DNA from: Henriciella barbarensis
GTDB taxonomy: Bacteria > Pseudomonadota > Alphaproteobacteria > Caulobacterales > Hyphomonadaceae
NCBI RefSeq assembly: GCF_003576345.1
Contig: NZ_QWGB01000005.1
Location: forward strand, 620,001-684,000
DNA length: 64,000 nucleotides
Direction of reading: 5' to 3'
Below the pieces are notes generated by a model, which was not told the origin of the DNA, did not search any database, and was given only the letters and a program-made list of their open reading frames with translations. This document shows positions 24,938 through 32,860 of the stretch, piece by piece (the stretch's first letter is position 1; the number at the start of each line of letters is the position of its first letter). Position numbers and translations under genes: made by a program.

Positions 24938-24993
24938 AACCCCGGTAAATTCATAAGAGCCGCAAGTTCGGCTCTGCCTGCCAAGGAGACACC

Positions 24994-25797
24994 ATGCAGG
25001 GTTCCACCACATCACCGTCAACAGGCGCTGCGCCATCGGGCGCTAAGACGCCTGAGCCGGTCACTTTTCTTGGCCTTGAGTTCCAGCCGCGCACGGCCCG
25101 CCAAGCGGCGCGTTCTATTGCTGCAAGGGCGCTTGGTGCTGACAGCTTCTGGTATGTCGTGACACCGAATGTCGATCACATGGTCCGCCTCCAGCGTGAG
25201 GAAGCGCTGCGCACTCTTTATGATGAGGCAGACCTGATCCTGAACGACAGCCGTATCCTGGAACTTCTGGCCCGCGTCGAAGGCATCGACCTGCCCGCCT
25301 CTCCTGGTGCAGACATCGTGCAGCAACTTTTCGAGCGCGAAGTCGACTCTGATGAGCCTGTCGTCGTGATCGGGTGTACGGCAAGTGAGATTTCGGCACT
25401 GAAGGCCCGGTTTGGTCTTTCCGATGTGCGCTGGCACGATCCGCCAATGGGCCTGCGCAACAAGCCGGAAGCGGTCAAGGCCGCCGCCGAATTCATGGCG
25501 CGCAATCCTTCGCGGTTTCATTTCCTCTGTGTCGGCTCACCTCAGCAGGAAATGGTGGCGCTGGCGGCCAAGCAGCTTGGCAACGTACAGGGCGTCGGTC
25601 TTTGTTGCGGGGCAAGCCTCGATTTCCTGACAGGCCGCACGAAGCGGGCCCCGGAATGGATGCGCCGGTTCAGGCTGGAGTGGCTGCACAGACTGACCAG
25701 CGAGCCGCAACGCATGTTCAAGCGCTACCTGATCGATGGACCAAAGATTTTCGGGATCTGGAGACAGGACCGCAAACGGCGCAGGCAGGCGGCCTGA
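24994..25797 (+). CDS. WecG/TagA/CpsF family glycosyltransferase
   Basis: A 267-residue GT26-type enzyme. Family motifs include V-V-T-P-N-V-D-H-M near 54, L-I-L-N-D-S-R-I-L-E-L-L near 83, V-V-V-I-G-C near 124 and C-V-G-S-P-Q-Q-E near 178, ending in a basic tail that docks such enzymes on the membrane. They transfer an N-acetylaminosugar or similar to a lipid-linked intermediate of surface polysaccharide. No other polysaccharide genes are adjacent. AAGGAGA lies 6 bases before the ATG. A 7-bp hairpin (24956-24975, AGAGCCG/CGGCTCT) between pspF and this gene has no T-tract. Confidence 0.9.
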   Translation: MQGSTTSPSTGAAPSGAKTPEPVTFLGLEFQPRTARQAARSIAARALGADSFWYVVTPNVDHMVRLQREEALRTLYDEADLILNDSRILELLARVEGIDLPASPGADIVQQLFEREVDSDEPVVVIGCTASEISALKARFGLSDVRWHDPPMGLRNKPEAVKAAAEFMARNPSRFHFLCVGSPQQEMVALAAKQLGNVQGVGLCCGASLDFLTGRTKRAPEWMRRFRLEWLHRLTSEPQRMFKRYLIDGPKIFGIWRQDRKRRRQAA

Positions 25798-25810
25798 AGC
25801 CGCGCACGCC

Positions 25811-26005
25811 TTACTGGCCGGTGTCGAACTTGCCACCCTTGAGGATGAAACGGCGGTCGCAATAGCCGCATTCGACCATGTCGTCGTCGCCCATTTCGTA
25901 CCAGACGATTGGGTGGCCAAGGGGGCCGTTGCCGCCGTCGCAGGCGACGCGGTGCTCATCGGTGAAGATCGTTTCCGGGGCTTCCGGCAGGTTCTGAGTG
26001 GCCAT
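25811..26005 (-). CDS. CHCC zinc-finger protein
   Basis: A 64-residue protein with the zf-CHCC pattern Cys22, His31, Cys46, Cys49 and the surrounding A-C-D-G-G-x-G-P-L-G-H-P and C-x-Y-C segments. The domain is homologous to the C-terminal part of the mitochondrial complex I subunit NDUFS6, and in alphaproteobacteria the stand-alone protein is widely conserved. A role as a respiratory complex I accessory factor is inferred from family knowledge. It is convergent with the glycosyltransferase gene. Confidence 0.93.
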   Translation of the reverse strand: MATQNLPEAPETIFTDEHRVACDGGNGPLGHPIVWYEMGDDDMVECGYCDRRFILKGGKFDTGQ

Positions 26006-26122
26006 AGTTGAGCTTCCCCAATGTCAGCATTGCCCGTCAGGCGGTACGGCGCATAGGTAGTCCGTCATGAATGGCGGCGTCAATTGGATGAGACACCGCA
26101 CCTTTGACCGGGAGGCCAGCCG

Positions 26123-26782
26123 ATGAAACCGACACTCTATCACTGCCGCAATGCGCGTTCATTCAGGCCGCTCTGGGCGCTGGAGGAACTGGGCATCGAT
26201 TATGACCTCGTCGTCCTGCCCTTCCCGCCGCGCGTTCACTACAAGCCGTACATGGACATCAACCCGCTCGGCACCATCCCGTTCTTTACCGACGGCAAGG
26301 CGAAGATGACCGAGTCGACCGGCATCTGCCATTACCTTGCCGAGACACATGGGCCGACAGACCTTGCCGTCCGGCCCGACGAAGCGGGCTATGGTGAGTA
26401 TCTCAACTGGATGTATTTCTCCGACGCGACGCTGACCTTCCCGCAGACGCTGGTGCTTCGCTATGAGATGCTGGAGCATAAATCGCGCCGCCAGCCGCAG
26501 GTCGCTGATGACTATCGCATGTGGTTTTCAGGCCGCCTGCGCGTTGTCGACCAAAAGCTGGAGCATTCGAGGTTCATGGTTGCGGACCGGTTCACCATGG
26601 CGGATATCGCCATCGGGTATGGCCTGCTGCTGGCCAGCGTCCTGCCGCCGCTTGAGCCGTGCCTGACAGAGACCTGCAAGGAATATCTCGGCCGGATGAA
26701 AGACCGCCCTGCTTTCAAACGCGCACAGGAACGACAAAAACAGGCGCTGGTGGTAGAGGTCGAGGGCGACAGTCCTATATAG
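26123..26782 (+). CDS. glutathione S-transferase family protein
   Basis: A 219-residue protein with an N-terminal thioredoxin-like domain (1-80) and an all-helical C-terminal domain (90-205). Ser13 in N-A-R-S-F-R-P near the start may be the glutathione-activating residue, followed by the N-P-L-G-T-I-P-F cis-proline segment (about 48-55) and T-E-S-T-G-I-C-H-Y-L-A near 64. The D-R-F-T-M-A-D-I N-capping box is near 155. The substrate is unknown. GGAGG occurs 12 bases before the ATG. A 27-base gap leads to the ABC ATPase gene on the same strand. Confidence 0.9.
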   Translation: MKPTLYHCRNARSFRPLWALEELGIDYDLVVLPFPPRVHYKPYMDINPLGTIPFFTDGKAKMTESTGICHYLAETHGPTDLAVRPDEAGYGEYLNWMYFSDATLTFPQTLVLRYEMLEHKSRRQPQVADDYRMWFSGRLRVVDQKLEHSRFMVADRFTMADIAIGYGLLLASVLPPLEPCLTETCKEYLGRMKDRPAFKRAQERQKQALVVEVEGDSPI

Positions 26783-26809
26783 ACGCTTCGAGCAAAACAC
26801 GGAGAGCAG

Positions 26810-27751
26810 ATGTCCGCCCCTGATTATGCCATCGAGGTCGAGAACCTTGAAAAGGTCTACGCTGCCTCTGGTAAGATGCCGGAAAAGCGCGCCCTCCAGT
26901 CCATCAGCCTGAAAATCCCGCGCGGCAGCATCTTTGGCCTGCTCGGCCCGAATGGTGCGGGCAAGTCGACCTTCATCAACATCCTGGCTGGCCTCGTGAC
27001 CAAGACATCCGGCACGGCGCGTATCTGGGACATGGATATCGACCAGCATCCGCGCGCGAGCCGCGCCGCGATCGGTGTCGTGAACCAGGAAATCACCATG
27101 GACCCCTTCTTCACGCCGGAAGAGGCGCTGGAGCTACAGGCCGGTTTCTATGGCGTCCCGAAGAAGTCTCGCCGGACGGCAGAAATTCTTGAGGCTGTCG
27201 GGCTATCCGACAAGGCTGACGCTTATGTCCGCCAGCTGTCCGGCGGCATGAAGCGGCGCCTGATGATCGCGAAGGCACTCGTACACCGCCCGCCTGTCCT
27301 TATCCTCGATGAGCCGACGGCTGGCGTCGATGTCGAGCTTCGCCGCTCACTCTGGCAATATGTTCGCCGCCTGCACGATGAAGGCACGACCATCATCCTG
27401 ACGACGCACTATCTGGAAGAGGCTGAAGAGCTCTGCGACGAGATCGCCATCGTCAATCATGGCGAGATCATCGCCTGCGAGCCGACGCCGAAACTGCTGG
27501 CGCGCATGGACCAGCGCATCCTGAAGATCCAGCCGCGTGAGCCGCTGAGCGCGGTGCCGGAGAGCCTGGAGCATCTCGATATACGCTTGCTCAAATCTGG
27601 CGAGCTCGAGATTGCCTATCGCAACAGCGAGACCGGGATTGGCCGCCTGCTGGAGAAAGTGCGTGAAGCAGGGATCAGCGTCGCCGACCTCTCCACCGAC
27701 CAGCCGAAACTGGAAGATGTCTTCGTCGCGATGACGACTGAGGCGGCTTAA
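26810..27751 (+). CDS. ABC transporter ATP-binding protein (ABC-2 export type)
   Basis: A 313-residue ATPase. Walker A is G-P-N-G-A-G-K-S-T (46-54), the signature is L-S-G-G-M near 143, and Walker B is L-I-L-D-E-P-T near 163, with the switch His in T-T-H-Y. A C-terminal 80-residue domain follows, as in YadG/DrrA-type ATPases that pair with ABC-2 permeases for export of lipids or polysaccharides. No permease is encoded next to it: the next gene is a convergent GST-like gene 9 bases away. The partner must be elsewhere or the ATPase is shared. Confidence 0.92.
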   Translation: MSAPDYAIEVENLEKVYAASGKMPEKRALQSISLKIPRGSIFGLLGPNGAGKSTFINILAGLVTKTSGTARIWDMDIDQHPRASRAAIGVVNQEITMDPFFTPEEALELQAGFYGVPKKSRRTAEILEAVGLSDKADAYVRQLSGGMKRRLMIAKALVHRPPVLILDEPTAGVDVELRRSLWQYVRRLHDEGTTIILTTHYLEEAEELCDEIAIVNHGEIIACEPTPKLLARMDQRILKIQPREPLSAVPESLEHLDIRLLKSGELEIAYRNSETGIGRLLEKVREAGISVADLSTDQPKLEDVFVAMTTEAA

Positions 27752-27760
27752 GTCTGACGG

Positions 27761-28711
27761 CTAGCCGAGGCGGCGCACCATGAAACCGGTGCGCGGGAAG
27801 TGCAGGTTCAGGGTTTCGGCCTGTTCGTCATGGCGGTGGATGATGATGCGGTCGGCAGTCGCGATCACGATCTCGCCTTCGACCCAGTCGCGGCCGTAAT
27901 CGTCTGCAGCGACGGCGACGCGCTGGCCCGGCTCGAATGCCTGAAGCTCACCCTCTGTCTTGGCCGCCTTGAGGCGCGGGGCCGCGTTAAGCGCGATTTC
28001 AAGCGCCTCTTCACCGGTGATATCTTCCGGCGTCTGGCCTTCGATTTCTTTCATGCGCGCATACCAGTCTGCGGTGCGCGGAAAGGATTTGAAGCACTCG
28101 GTCAGGAAGTCCGGCAGTGCGCTCTCGATAAACCACGGATTCATGAAGGCGTGGACGTCGACGAGCCCTGGCTTCGTGCTGACCAGCCAGTTGCCAGCGC
28201 CGGCCCCCTGCCCACCAGCAAGACGCTGTTCCAGCCATGCCATCTGTGCGCGCCACTGGTCCTTCATCATCGGCACGACCGCCTTCATGGCGTCAGTATC
28301 GAACGGGCGGCCTGAAAGCTGCTCACGGTCTTTCTTGAAGGCTTCGGGCACCTGATCGCCAATCGAACCGAAGATGATGGCGACGCTGGTCTGAAACCAC
28401 TTCCCGTCGGCCCAGGACCCAACGACATTGGAGAGGCCTTCATGGCCCGGGAGGTCCAGCTGGGGAATTTCGAACCGCTCTTCCAGTGCGCGAATGATCA
28501 TTGCGCTGTCGAGGAAGATGTCCGCGCCGATCTGCATGACGGGCGTCTTGCGATAGCCACCCGTCAGCGGCATCAGCAGCGGCTTCGGCATCATGTTCGG
28601 AATCTCTACGGACGCCCAGGCGAGGTTCTTCATCCGCAGCGCGAGCCTGACTTTCTCCGAGAAGGGAGAGGTCTGGTAGTGGTGAAGAATAATCGTTTGC
28701 GCGCTCGCCAT
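27761..28711 (-). CDS. GST-fold protein with a C-terminal extension
   Basis: A 316-residue protein. The N-terminal thioredoxin-like GST domain (4-80) has S-P-F-S-E-K-V-R-L-A near 15, G-Y-R-K-T-P-V near 52 and L-D-S-A-M-I-I near 67. A helical C-domain runs to about 215. The last 75 residues form an extra beta-rich piece (A-F-E-P-G-Q-R-V-A-V-A-A-D-D-Y-G), which looks like a small SH3- or PRC-like barrel and is unusual for GST proteins. Start at 28711 chosen for the AAAAGGAAAG site 5 bases upstream; the frame opens ten codons earlier. Substrate unknown. Confidence 0.85.
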   Translation of the reverse strand: MASAQTIILHHYQTSPFSEKVRLALRMKNLAWASVEIPNMMPKPLLMPLTGGYRKTPVMQIGADIFLDSAMIIRALEERFEIPQLDLPGHEGLSNVVGSWADGKWFQTSVAIIFGSIGDQVPEAFKKDREQLSGRPFDTDAMKAVVPMMKDQWRAQMAWLEQRLAGGQGAGAGNWLVSTKPGLVDVHAFMNPWFIESALPDFLTECFKSFPRTADWYARMKEIEGQTPEDITGEEALEIALNAAPRLKAAKTEGELQAFEPGQRVAVAADDYGRDWVEGEIVIATADRIIIHRHDEQAETLNLHFPRTGFMVRRLG

Positions 28712-28830
28712 CTGCTTTCCTTTTCGCCGTCTGGCAGGCACCCTATTCCATCTGAGGGCTTGCCCGCCGCGTCCAAAGCGATTTCAAGCGGTAACGAAAA
28801 AGACGCAAAGCTCAAGAGGAAGTCCAGAAG

Positions 28831-30399
28831 ATGCTCGATCCCGTCCTGATGCCGCACCTTGCCGATATTCCGCGTGTGCAATCGGAGAAGCTCGCCGACA
28901 AGCCCGCGATCTGGTTTGAGGGTAAGACCACGACATTCGCCGGCCTCGAAAAGAATGCGAACAGGGTTGCCAACGGCCTGCTCGCCGCCGGTGTGCAGCC
29001 GGGCGACCGGGTTGCCTATCTCGGCAAGAATATGGGCTGTTACTATGAGCAGCTTTTCGGCTGCGCCAAGTCGCGTTCGACCATGACCGGCATCAATAAC
29101 CGCCTCGCGCCGCCGGAGATGAAATTCATCCTGTCCGACAGCAAGTCGAAAGTCCTGTTTGTTGCCGAGGAATTCTATGAGGCCGCTGGAAAAATTGCGC
29201 CTGAATGCCCTGAACTGAAAACAATCATCGCCATCGATGGCGGCCATAAGGAATGGCCATCTTATGATGAATGGATGGCGAGCCAGAGCGACAAGGCGCC
29301 CGGCCTCAAGACCGAAGATGATGACGATGTCATCCAGCTCTACACCTCCGGCACGACGGGCCTGCCAAAGGGCGTCATGCTGACCAATGCGAACTATCGT
29401 GCCGTCTTTATCGAGGCTGCCAAGCTTGACTGGGCCGCCTATGATGAAGGCGATGTCGTAATGAACGCCATGCCGCTTTTCCACGTGGCCGGCTGCAATA
29501 TGGGCGTTCTTGCCAGCGCGCAGGGTGCGATGACGCTGATCCTGCGTGAGATCGACCCGGGCAAGATTCTCGACCTCGTCGAGCAGCACAAAGTCAATCA
29601 TGCCTTCTGGGTGCCAGCTGTCATCCTGATGCTGTCCCAGATGCCGGGCGTCGATGACCGAAACTTCTCTTCGCTGAAGACAATTTCCTATGGTGCATCG
29701 CCAATCGCGGAAGACCTGCTAAAGCGCGCGGTCGACCTGTTCGGCGCAAAGTTCACCCAGCTTTACGGCCTGACCGAGACTGTTGGCCTTGGCACCTATC
29801 TGCCGCCAGAGGCGCACGACCCGAGCTGGGGCAAGCTGCGCTCCTGCGGTGTGCCTTATCCAACCTCCATCGTTCGCGTGGTGGACCCGGAGGACAATCC
29901 AGTTCCACAGGGCGAAGTTGGCGAGATTGTTATCGGCGCAGACTTCGTCATGAAGGGCTACTGGAACCGCGAGGAGGCCACCGAAGAAGCGCTTCGCGGC
30001 GGCCTCTTCCATACGGGCGATGCTGGCTATTTCGACGAGGATGGCTTCCTCTTCATCCATGACCGGATCAAGGACATGATCGTGTCGGGCGGTGAGAACG
30101 TTTACCCGGCTGAAGTTGAGAACGCCCTATTCAGCCACCCGGATGTCGCCGACGTCGCCGTCATCGGCATTCCGAGTGAGAAATGGGGCGAAGCCGTCAA
30201 GGCGATCATCGTCCTGAAGGAAGGCGCGACCCCGGACAAGGACGCCATCATCGCGTTCACGAAAGAGAAGATTGCTGGCTACAAGTGCCCGAAATCGGTC
30301 GACTTCGTGAAAGTGCTGCCGCGCAACCCGTCCGGCAAGATCCTCCGCAAGGATCTGCGCGAGCCTTACTGGAAGGATACCGACCGCCGGGTTGGCTAA
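28831..30399 (+). CDS. long-chain fatty-acid-CoA ligase (AMP-binding)
   Basis: A 522-residue ANL-family ligase. The phosphate loop is Y-T-S-G-T-T-G-L-P-K-G near 172, the A5 motif Y-G-L-T-E-T-V-G near 310, the A7-A8 region T-G-D-A-G-Y-F-D-E-D-G then D-R-I-K-D-M-I-V-S-G-G-E-N near 395-420, and the catalytic lysine in N-P-S-G-K-I-L-R-K near 510. This is the FadD13-like short form acting on fatty or aryl acids; the exact acid is not readable. AAGAGGAAG lies 12 bases before the ATG. The gene stands apart from the aminotransferase gene by 114 bases. Confidence 0.92.
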   Translation: MLDPVLMPHLADIPRVQSEKLADKPAIWFEGKTTTFAGLEKNANRVANGLLAAGVQPGDRVAYLGKNMGCYYEQLFGCAKSRSTMTGINNRLAPPEMKFILSDSKSKVLFVAEEFYEAAGKIAPECPELKTIIAIDGGHKEWPSYDEWMASQSDKAPGLKTEDDDDVIQLYTSGTTGLPKGVMLTNANYRAVFIEAAKLDWAAYDEGDVVMNAMPLFHVAGCNMGVLASAQGAMTLILREIDPGKILDLVEQHKVNHAFWVPAVILMLSQMPGVDDRNFSSLKTISYGASPIAEDLLKRAVDLFGAKFTQLYGLTETVGLGTYLPPEAHDPSWGKLRSCGVPYPTSIVRVVDPEDNPVPQGEVGEIVIGADFVMKGYWNREEATEEALRGGLFHTGDAGYFDEDGFLFIHDRIKDMIVSGGENVYPAEVENALFSHPDVADVAVIGIPSEKWGEAVKAIIVLKEGATPDKDAIIAFTKEKIAGYKCPKSVDFVKVLPRNPSGKILRKDLREPYWKDTDRRVG

Positions 30400-30513
30400 A
30401 GCGTAAACCTCAACACGCTCATCTTTCGACCCCTGCCTTCGCTGGGGCATGCTTCGCTCTGGAGCAGTCCAGTGTATGACTAGAACCGGACGTTCGAGAC
30501 AGGAGACCACTCG

Positions 30514-31440
30514 ATGGAAGACGAACCGCACGGTGTGCATGACTTTGTCTATGATCCGCGAAATGCGGATGTGCTGATCTCGGTCAATGAAGACCTTAAG
30601 CACCGCGATGAAGCGACCGTTTCGGTGTTCGACAGTGGCTACCTGCTGGGTGACGGGGTGTGGGAAGGCCTACGCGTCAAGAATGGCGGTGTGGCCTTTC
30701 TCGATGAGCACCTGAAGCGGCTCTATGCGGGCGCAAAAACCATCGACATGGATATCGGGCTTTCGAAAGAAGAGCTCACCCAGCGTCTGTTCGACTGCCT
30801 GAAGGCGCAGGACATGAGCGACGGAGTGCATATCCGGCTGATGGTGACGCGCGGCATCAAGAAGACGCCTTATCAGGGCCCGCGCTTTACCATCACCAAG
30901 CCGACCGTCGTCATCATTCCGGAGTATAAGGCACCCGTGCCGGAAGTGATCGAGAAGGGACTGTCGCTTTTCACCGTTCATGTGCGGCGGACAGGGCCTG
31001 CCGAGCAGGACCAGAAGCTCAACTCGCACTCAAAGCTCAATTGCATTCTCGCCTGCATACAGGCTGACAAGGCGGGCGCGGATGAGGGGCTGATGCTGGA
31101 TGCCGACGGATTCGTCGCGACCTGTAACTCGACCCATTTCTTCATCGTGCGCGATGGCGAGGTCTGGACGTCGCCGCCCGATTACTGCCTTGGCGGGATC
31201 ACGCGCGGCAACATTATCCGTGTCTGTGAGGAGGCCGGGATTACGGTCCGTGAGAAGCGCTTCTCCCTGTTCGATGTTTATTCGGCCAATGAGGCCTTTG
31301 TGACGGGCACCTTTGCAGGCGTAACGCCGGTGCGCGAGGTGGACGGGCGCAGTATTGAGCATGTCGGCGGGCCGATGGCGAAGCGGATTACAGGGCTTTA
31401 CCAGGATCTCGTCTCGCGCAGTCTGACGCCGATCAGATGA
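30514..31440 (+). CDS. class IV (branched-chain/D-amino-acid) aminotransferase
   Basis: A 308-residue fold-type IV PLP enzyme. It has the early S-V-F-D-S-G-Y-L-L-G-D-G-V-W-E-G-L-R (near 36-53), the lysine-bearing N-S-H-S-K-L-N-C segment near 172 (Schiff-base lysine), the E-G-L-M-L-D-A-D-G-F-V near 190 and the late T-G-T-F-A-G-V-T-P-V. The fold covers BCAT, D-alanine aminotransferase and ADC lyase; the substrate is not decided. Its stop overlaps the start of the P-loop gene by 4 bases (ATGA), so the two products are probably made in equal amounts. GGAG lies 9 bases before the ATG. Confidence 0.9.
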   Translation: MEDEPHGVHDFVYDPRNADVLISVNEDLKHRDEATVSVFDSGYLLGDGVWEGLRVKNGGVAFLDEHLKRLYAGAKTIDMDIGLSKEELTQRLFDCLKAQDMSDGVHIRLMVTRGIKKTPYQGPRFTITKPTVVIIPEYKAPVPEVIEKGLSLFTVHVRRTGPAEQDQKLNSHSKLNCILACIQADKAGADEGLMLDADGFVATCNSTHFFIVRDGEVWTSPPDYCLGGITRGNIIRVCEEAGITVREKRFSLFDVYSANEAFVTGTFAGVTPVREVDGRSIEHVGGPMAKRITGLYQDLVSRSLTPIR

Positions 31441-32183
31441 GTGAGCCTGTCCGCATCGCCATGTGGTCTGGCCCGCGCAATCTCTCGACCACGATGATGC
31501 GCAGCTTCGGCGCGCGGCCTGATACGGCCTGCGTCGATGAACCATTCTATGCGGCCTATCTCATTTCCACGGGCACGGTGCACCCCATGCAGGCAGAAAT
31601 CCTGGAGGCGCAGGCGCATGATGGTGCCGTCGTCGCGAGGGAGCTGACCGAAGCGCCTGTGCCCGGCGGAAAGCCTGTCTTCTACCAGAAGCATATGACC
31701 CATCATATGGCGCCCGCCCTGCCCCGGCACTGGATGCACCGGGTGACGAATGCCTTCCTGATCCGCGATCCGGCCCGGGTGCTCGCCTCCTATGCGCGCA
31801 AGATGGAGACGGTGAACCTCGAAGCGATCGGTATCCCGCAGCAGGCCGAGCTGTTCGACCGGGTCTGCCAGATCAGGGGCGAAGCGCCGCCTGTGATCGA
31901 CTCCGATGATATTCTGGCCGACCCGCCGGGGATGTTGCGTGCCCTCTGCGCCGCGCTTGGTATCGACTACACCGATGCAATGCTGTCATGGGAAGCAGGG
32001 CCGAAACCGGAAGACGGCGTCTGGGCGCCGCACTGGTATGACGCGGTGTGGAAGTCGACAGGGTTCGGCGCGCCGCGAAGTGAAAATCCGACGCTGCCTG
32101 AGGCGCTGCGCAGGCTGGCAGATGAAGCGCGGGAGAGCCATGAGGCGATTGCGCGGTATCGGCTGAAGCCGAAGTCCGCCTAA
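31437..32183 (+). CDS. sulfotransferase-like P-loop protein coupled to the aminotransferase
   Basis: A 248-residue protein with an N-terminal loop M-W-S-G-P-R-N-L-S-T-T-M-M-R-S-F, the form of the 5'-phosphosulfate loop in sulfotransferase-like P-loop proteins. A later L-I-R-D-P-A-R-V-L-A-S-Y near 107 is the 3'-phosphate-binding R/S segment of PAPS sulfotransferases. Activity on PAPS is not proven for this group. It overlaps the aminotransferase stop by 4 bases. In plants, proteins called BCAT-like join a P-loop domain of this kind to a class IV aminotransferase, so the pair probably works together. Confidence 0.78.
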   Translation: MSEPVRIAMWSGPRNLSTTMMRSFGARPDTACVDEPFYAAYLISTGTVHPMQAEILEAQAHDGAVVARELTEAPVPGGKPVFYQKHMTHHMAPALPRHWMHRVTNAFLIRDPARVLASYARKMETVNLEAIGIPQQAELFDRVCQIRGEAPPVIDSDDILADPPGMLRALCAALGIDYTDAMLSWEAGPKPEDGVWAPHWYDAVWKSTGFGAPRSENPTLPEALRRLADEARESHEAIARYRLKPKSA

Positions 32184-32211
32184 GACGTCTTCAATACCGC
32201 TTCCGCATCGC

Positions 32212-32283
32212 AAGGTGGTGTTCATGGCGGCTAGAAGGTGGTGTCTCGACCGCCATGGGTCCCAGCTTTCGCTGGGATGGCGG
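32212..32283. repeat. REP-like element with two competing hairpins
   Basis: The direct repeat AAGGTGGTGT occurs at 32212-32221 and 32235-32244. CATGGCGG (32224-32231) can pair with CCGCCATG (32250-32257), or CCGCCAT can pair with ATGGCGG (32277-32283), whose stem also holds CCCAGC/GCTGGG with a TTTC loop (32261-32276). The CCCAGC-tttc-GCTGGG core is like short palindromes dispersed in many alphaproteobacteria. A weaker relative lies at about 30430-30450. Confidence 0.5.
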
Positions 32284-32304
32284 AAAGTGAGGCTTGGGCC
32301 GCAT

Positions 32305-32778
32305 CTACTTCCAATACCCCGCCATCAGCGCTTTCGACCATTCCGGCTCGCGGATGTCGCCGCGTGGCAGAAAGCCTTCCATGACAGGTTTGATGTCGAG
32401 GACCGGGGTGCCGTCAATGGCGTCGAGACCTTCGAGGTAGAGCTTCAAGCCCTCCACTTTGAGGACGCGGCAGACGGTGACGCCTATCCGGTTGGGCCGG
32501 TTCTTGCCGCGCTGGGCGAAGATGCCGGTCAGCGGCCAGTCCTTATTGCCGCGCGGATGGCGCGCACCGCGCTCGATCTTCTCGTCAGGTACCTGGTCAA
32601 AAACGAAAATGACCTCTGCATGAGAGAAGGTATCAAGGCCGAAAAGCGCTTCGGGCGTGAACTGTTCGGCGTCGAGGTCGATGTGCGCGGGGATGGCATC
32701 CCAGCCATCATCGACAGGTTCAATGCGCTCAGACCTGACGGTTCCGATAGGGTGAAGGCCTATTTTACGTAGGGTCAT
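32305..32778 (-). CDS. trmO: tRNA (t6A37-N6) methyltransferase, TrmO/TsaA-like
   Basis: A 157-residue single-domain protein of the TsaA-like (UPF0066) family, the beta-barrel SAM-dependent methyltransferases that make m6t6A37 in some tRNAs. Visible motifs are I-G-T-V-R-S near 11, L-D-T-F-S-H-A-E-V-I-F near 48, R-H-P-R-G-N near 73 and R-P-N-R-I-G-V near 94. It is about 80 residues shorter than E. coli TrmO, lacking the C-terminal domain, which is common in alphaproteobacteria. It is divergent from the feruloyl-CoA synthase-like gene. Confidence 0.88.
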   Translation of the reverse strand: MTLRKIGLHPIGTVRSERIEPVDDGWDAIPAHIDLDAEQFTPEALFGLDTFSHAEVIFVFDQVPDEKIERGARHPRGNKDWPLTGIFAQRGKNRPNRIGVTVCRVLKVEGLKLYLEGLDAIDGTPVLDIKPVMEGFLPRGDIREPEWSKALMAGYWK

Positions 32779-32809
32779 GAGCGGCTTTCTCTTGGCAGGA
32801 ATTCGCCTG

Positions 32810-32833
32810 TGTATAGACTGGTCTGGCTATACA
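32810..32833. promoter_or_regulatory. TGTATAG-N10-CTATACA dyad (candidate operator)
   Basis: A perfect 7-bp inverted repeat with a 10-base spacer, ending 27 bases before the acyl-CoA synthase start and 31 bases upstream of trmO. TTGGCA lies 14-16 bases before TATAGA/TAGACT inside it, so the dyad would cover the -10 region. The size suits MarR- or TetR-type repressors; no regulator gene is adjacent. Confidence 0.55.
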
Positions 32834-32860
32834 AAAAACTGAAATTCAAGGGAGACCACC

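Noticed and set aside
26810-27751. ABC ATPase as a remnant of a lost transporter operon
   Set aside because: All ATPase motifs are intact and the frame is full length; lack of an adjacent permease alone does not make it a pseudogene.
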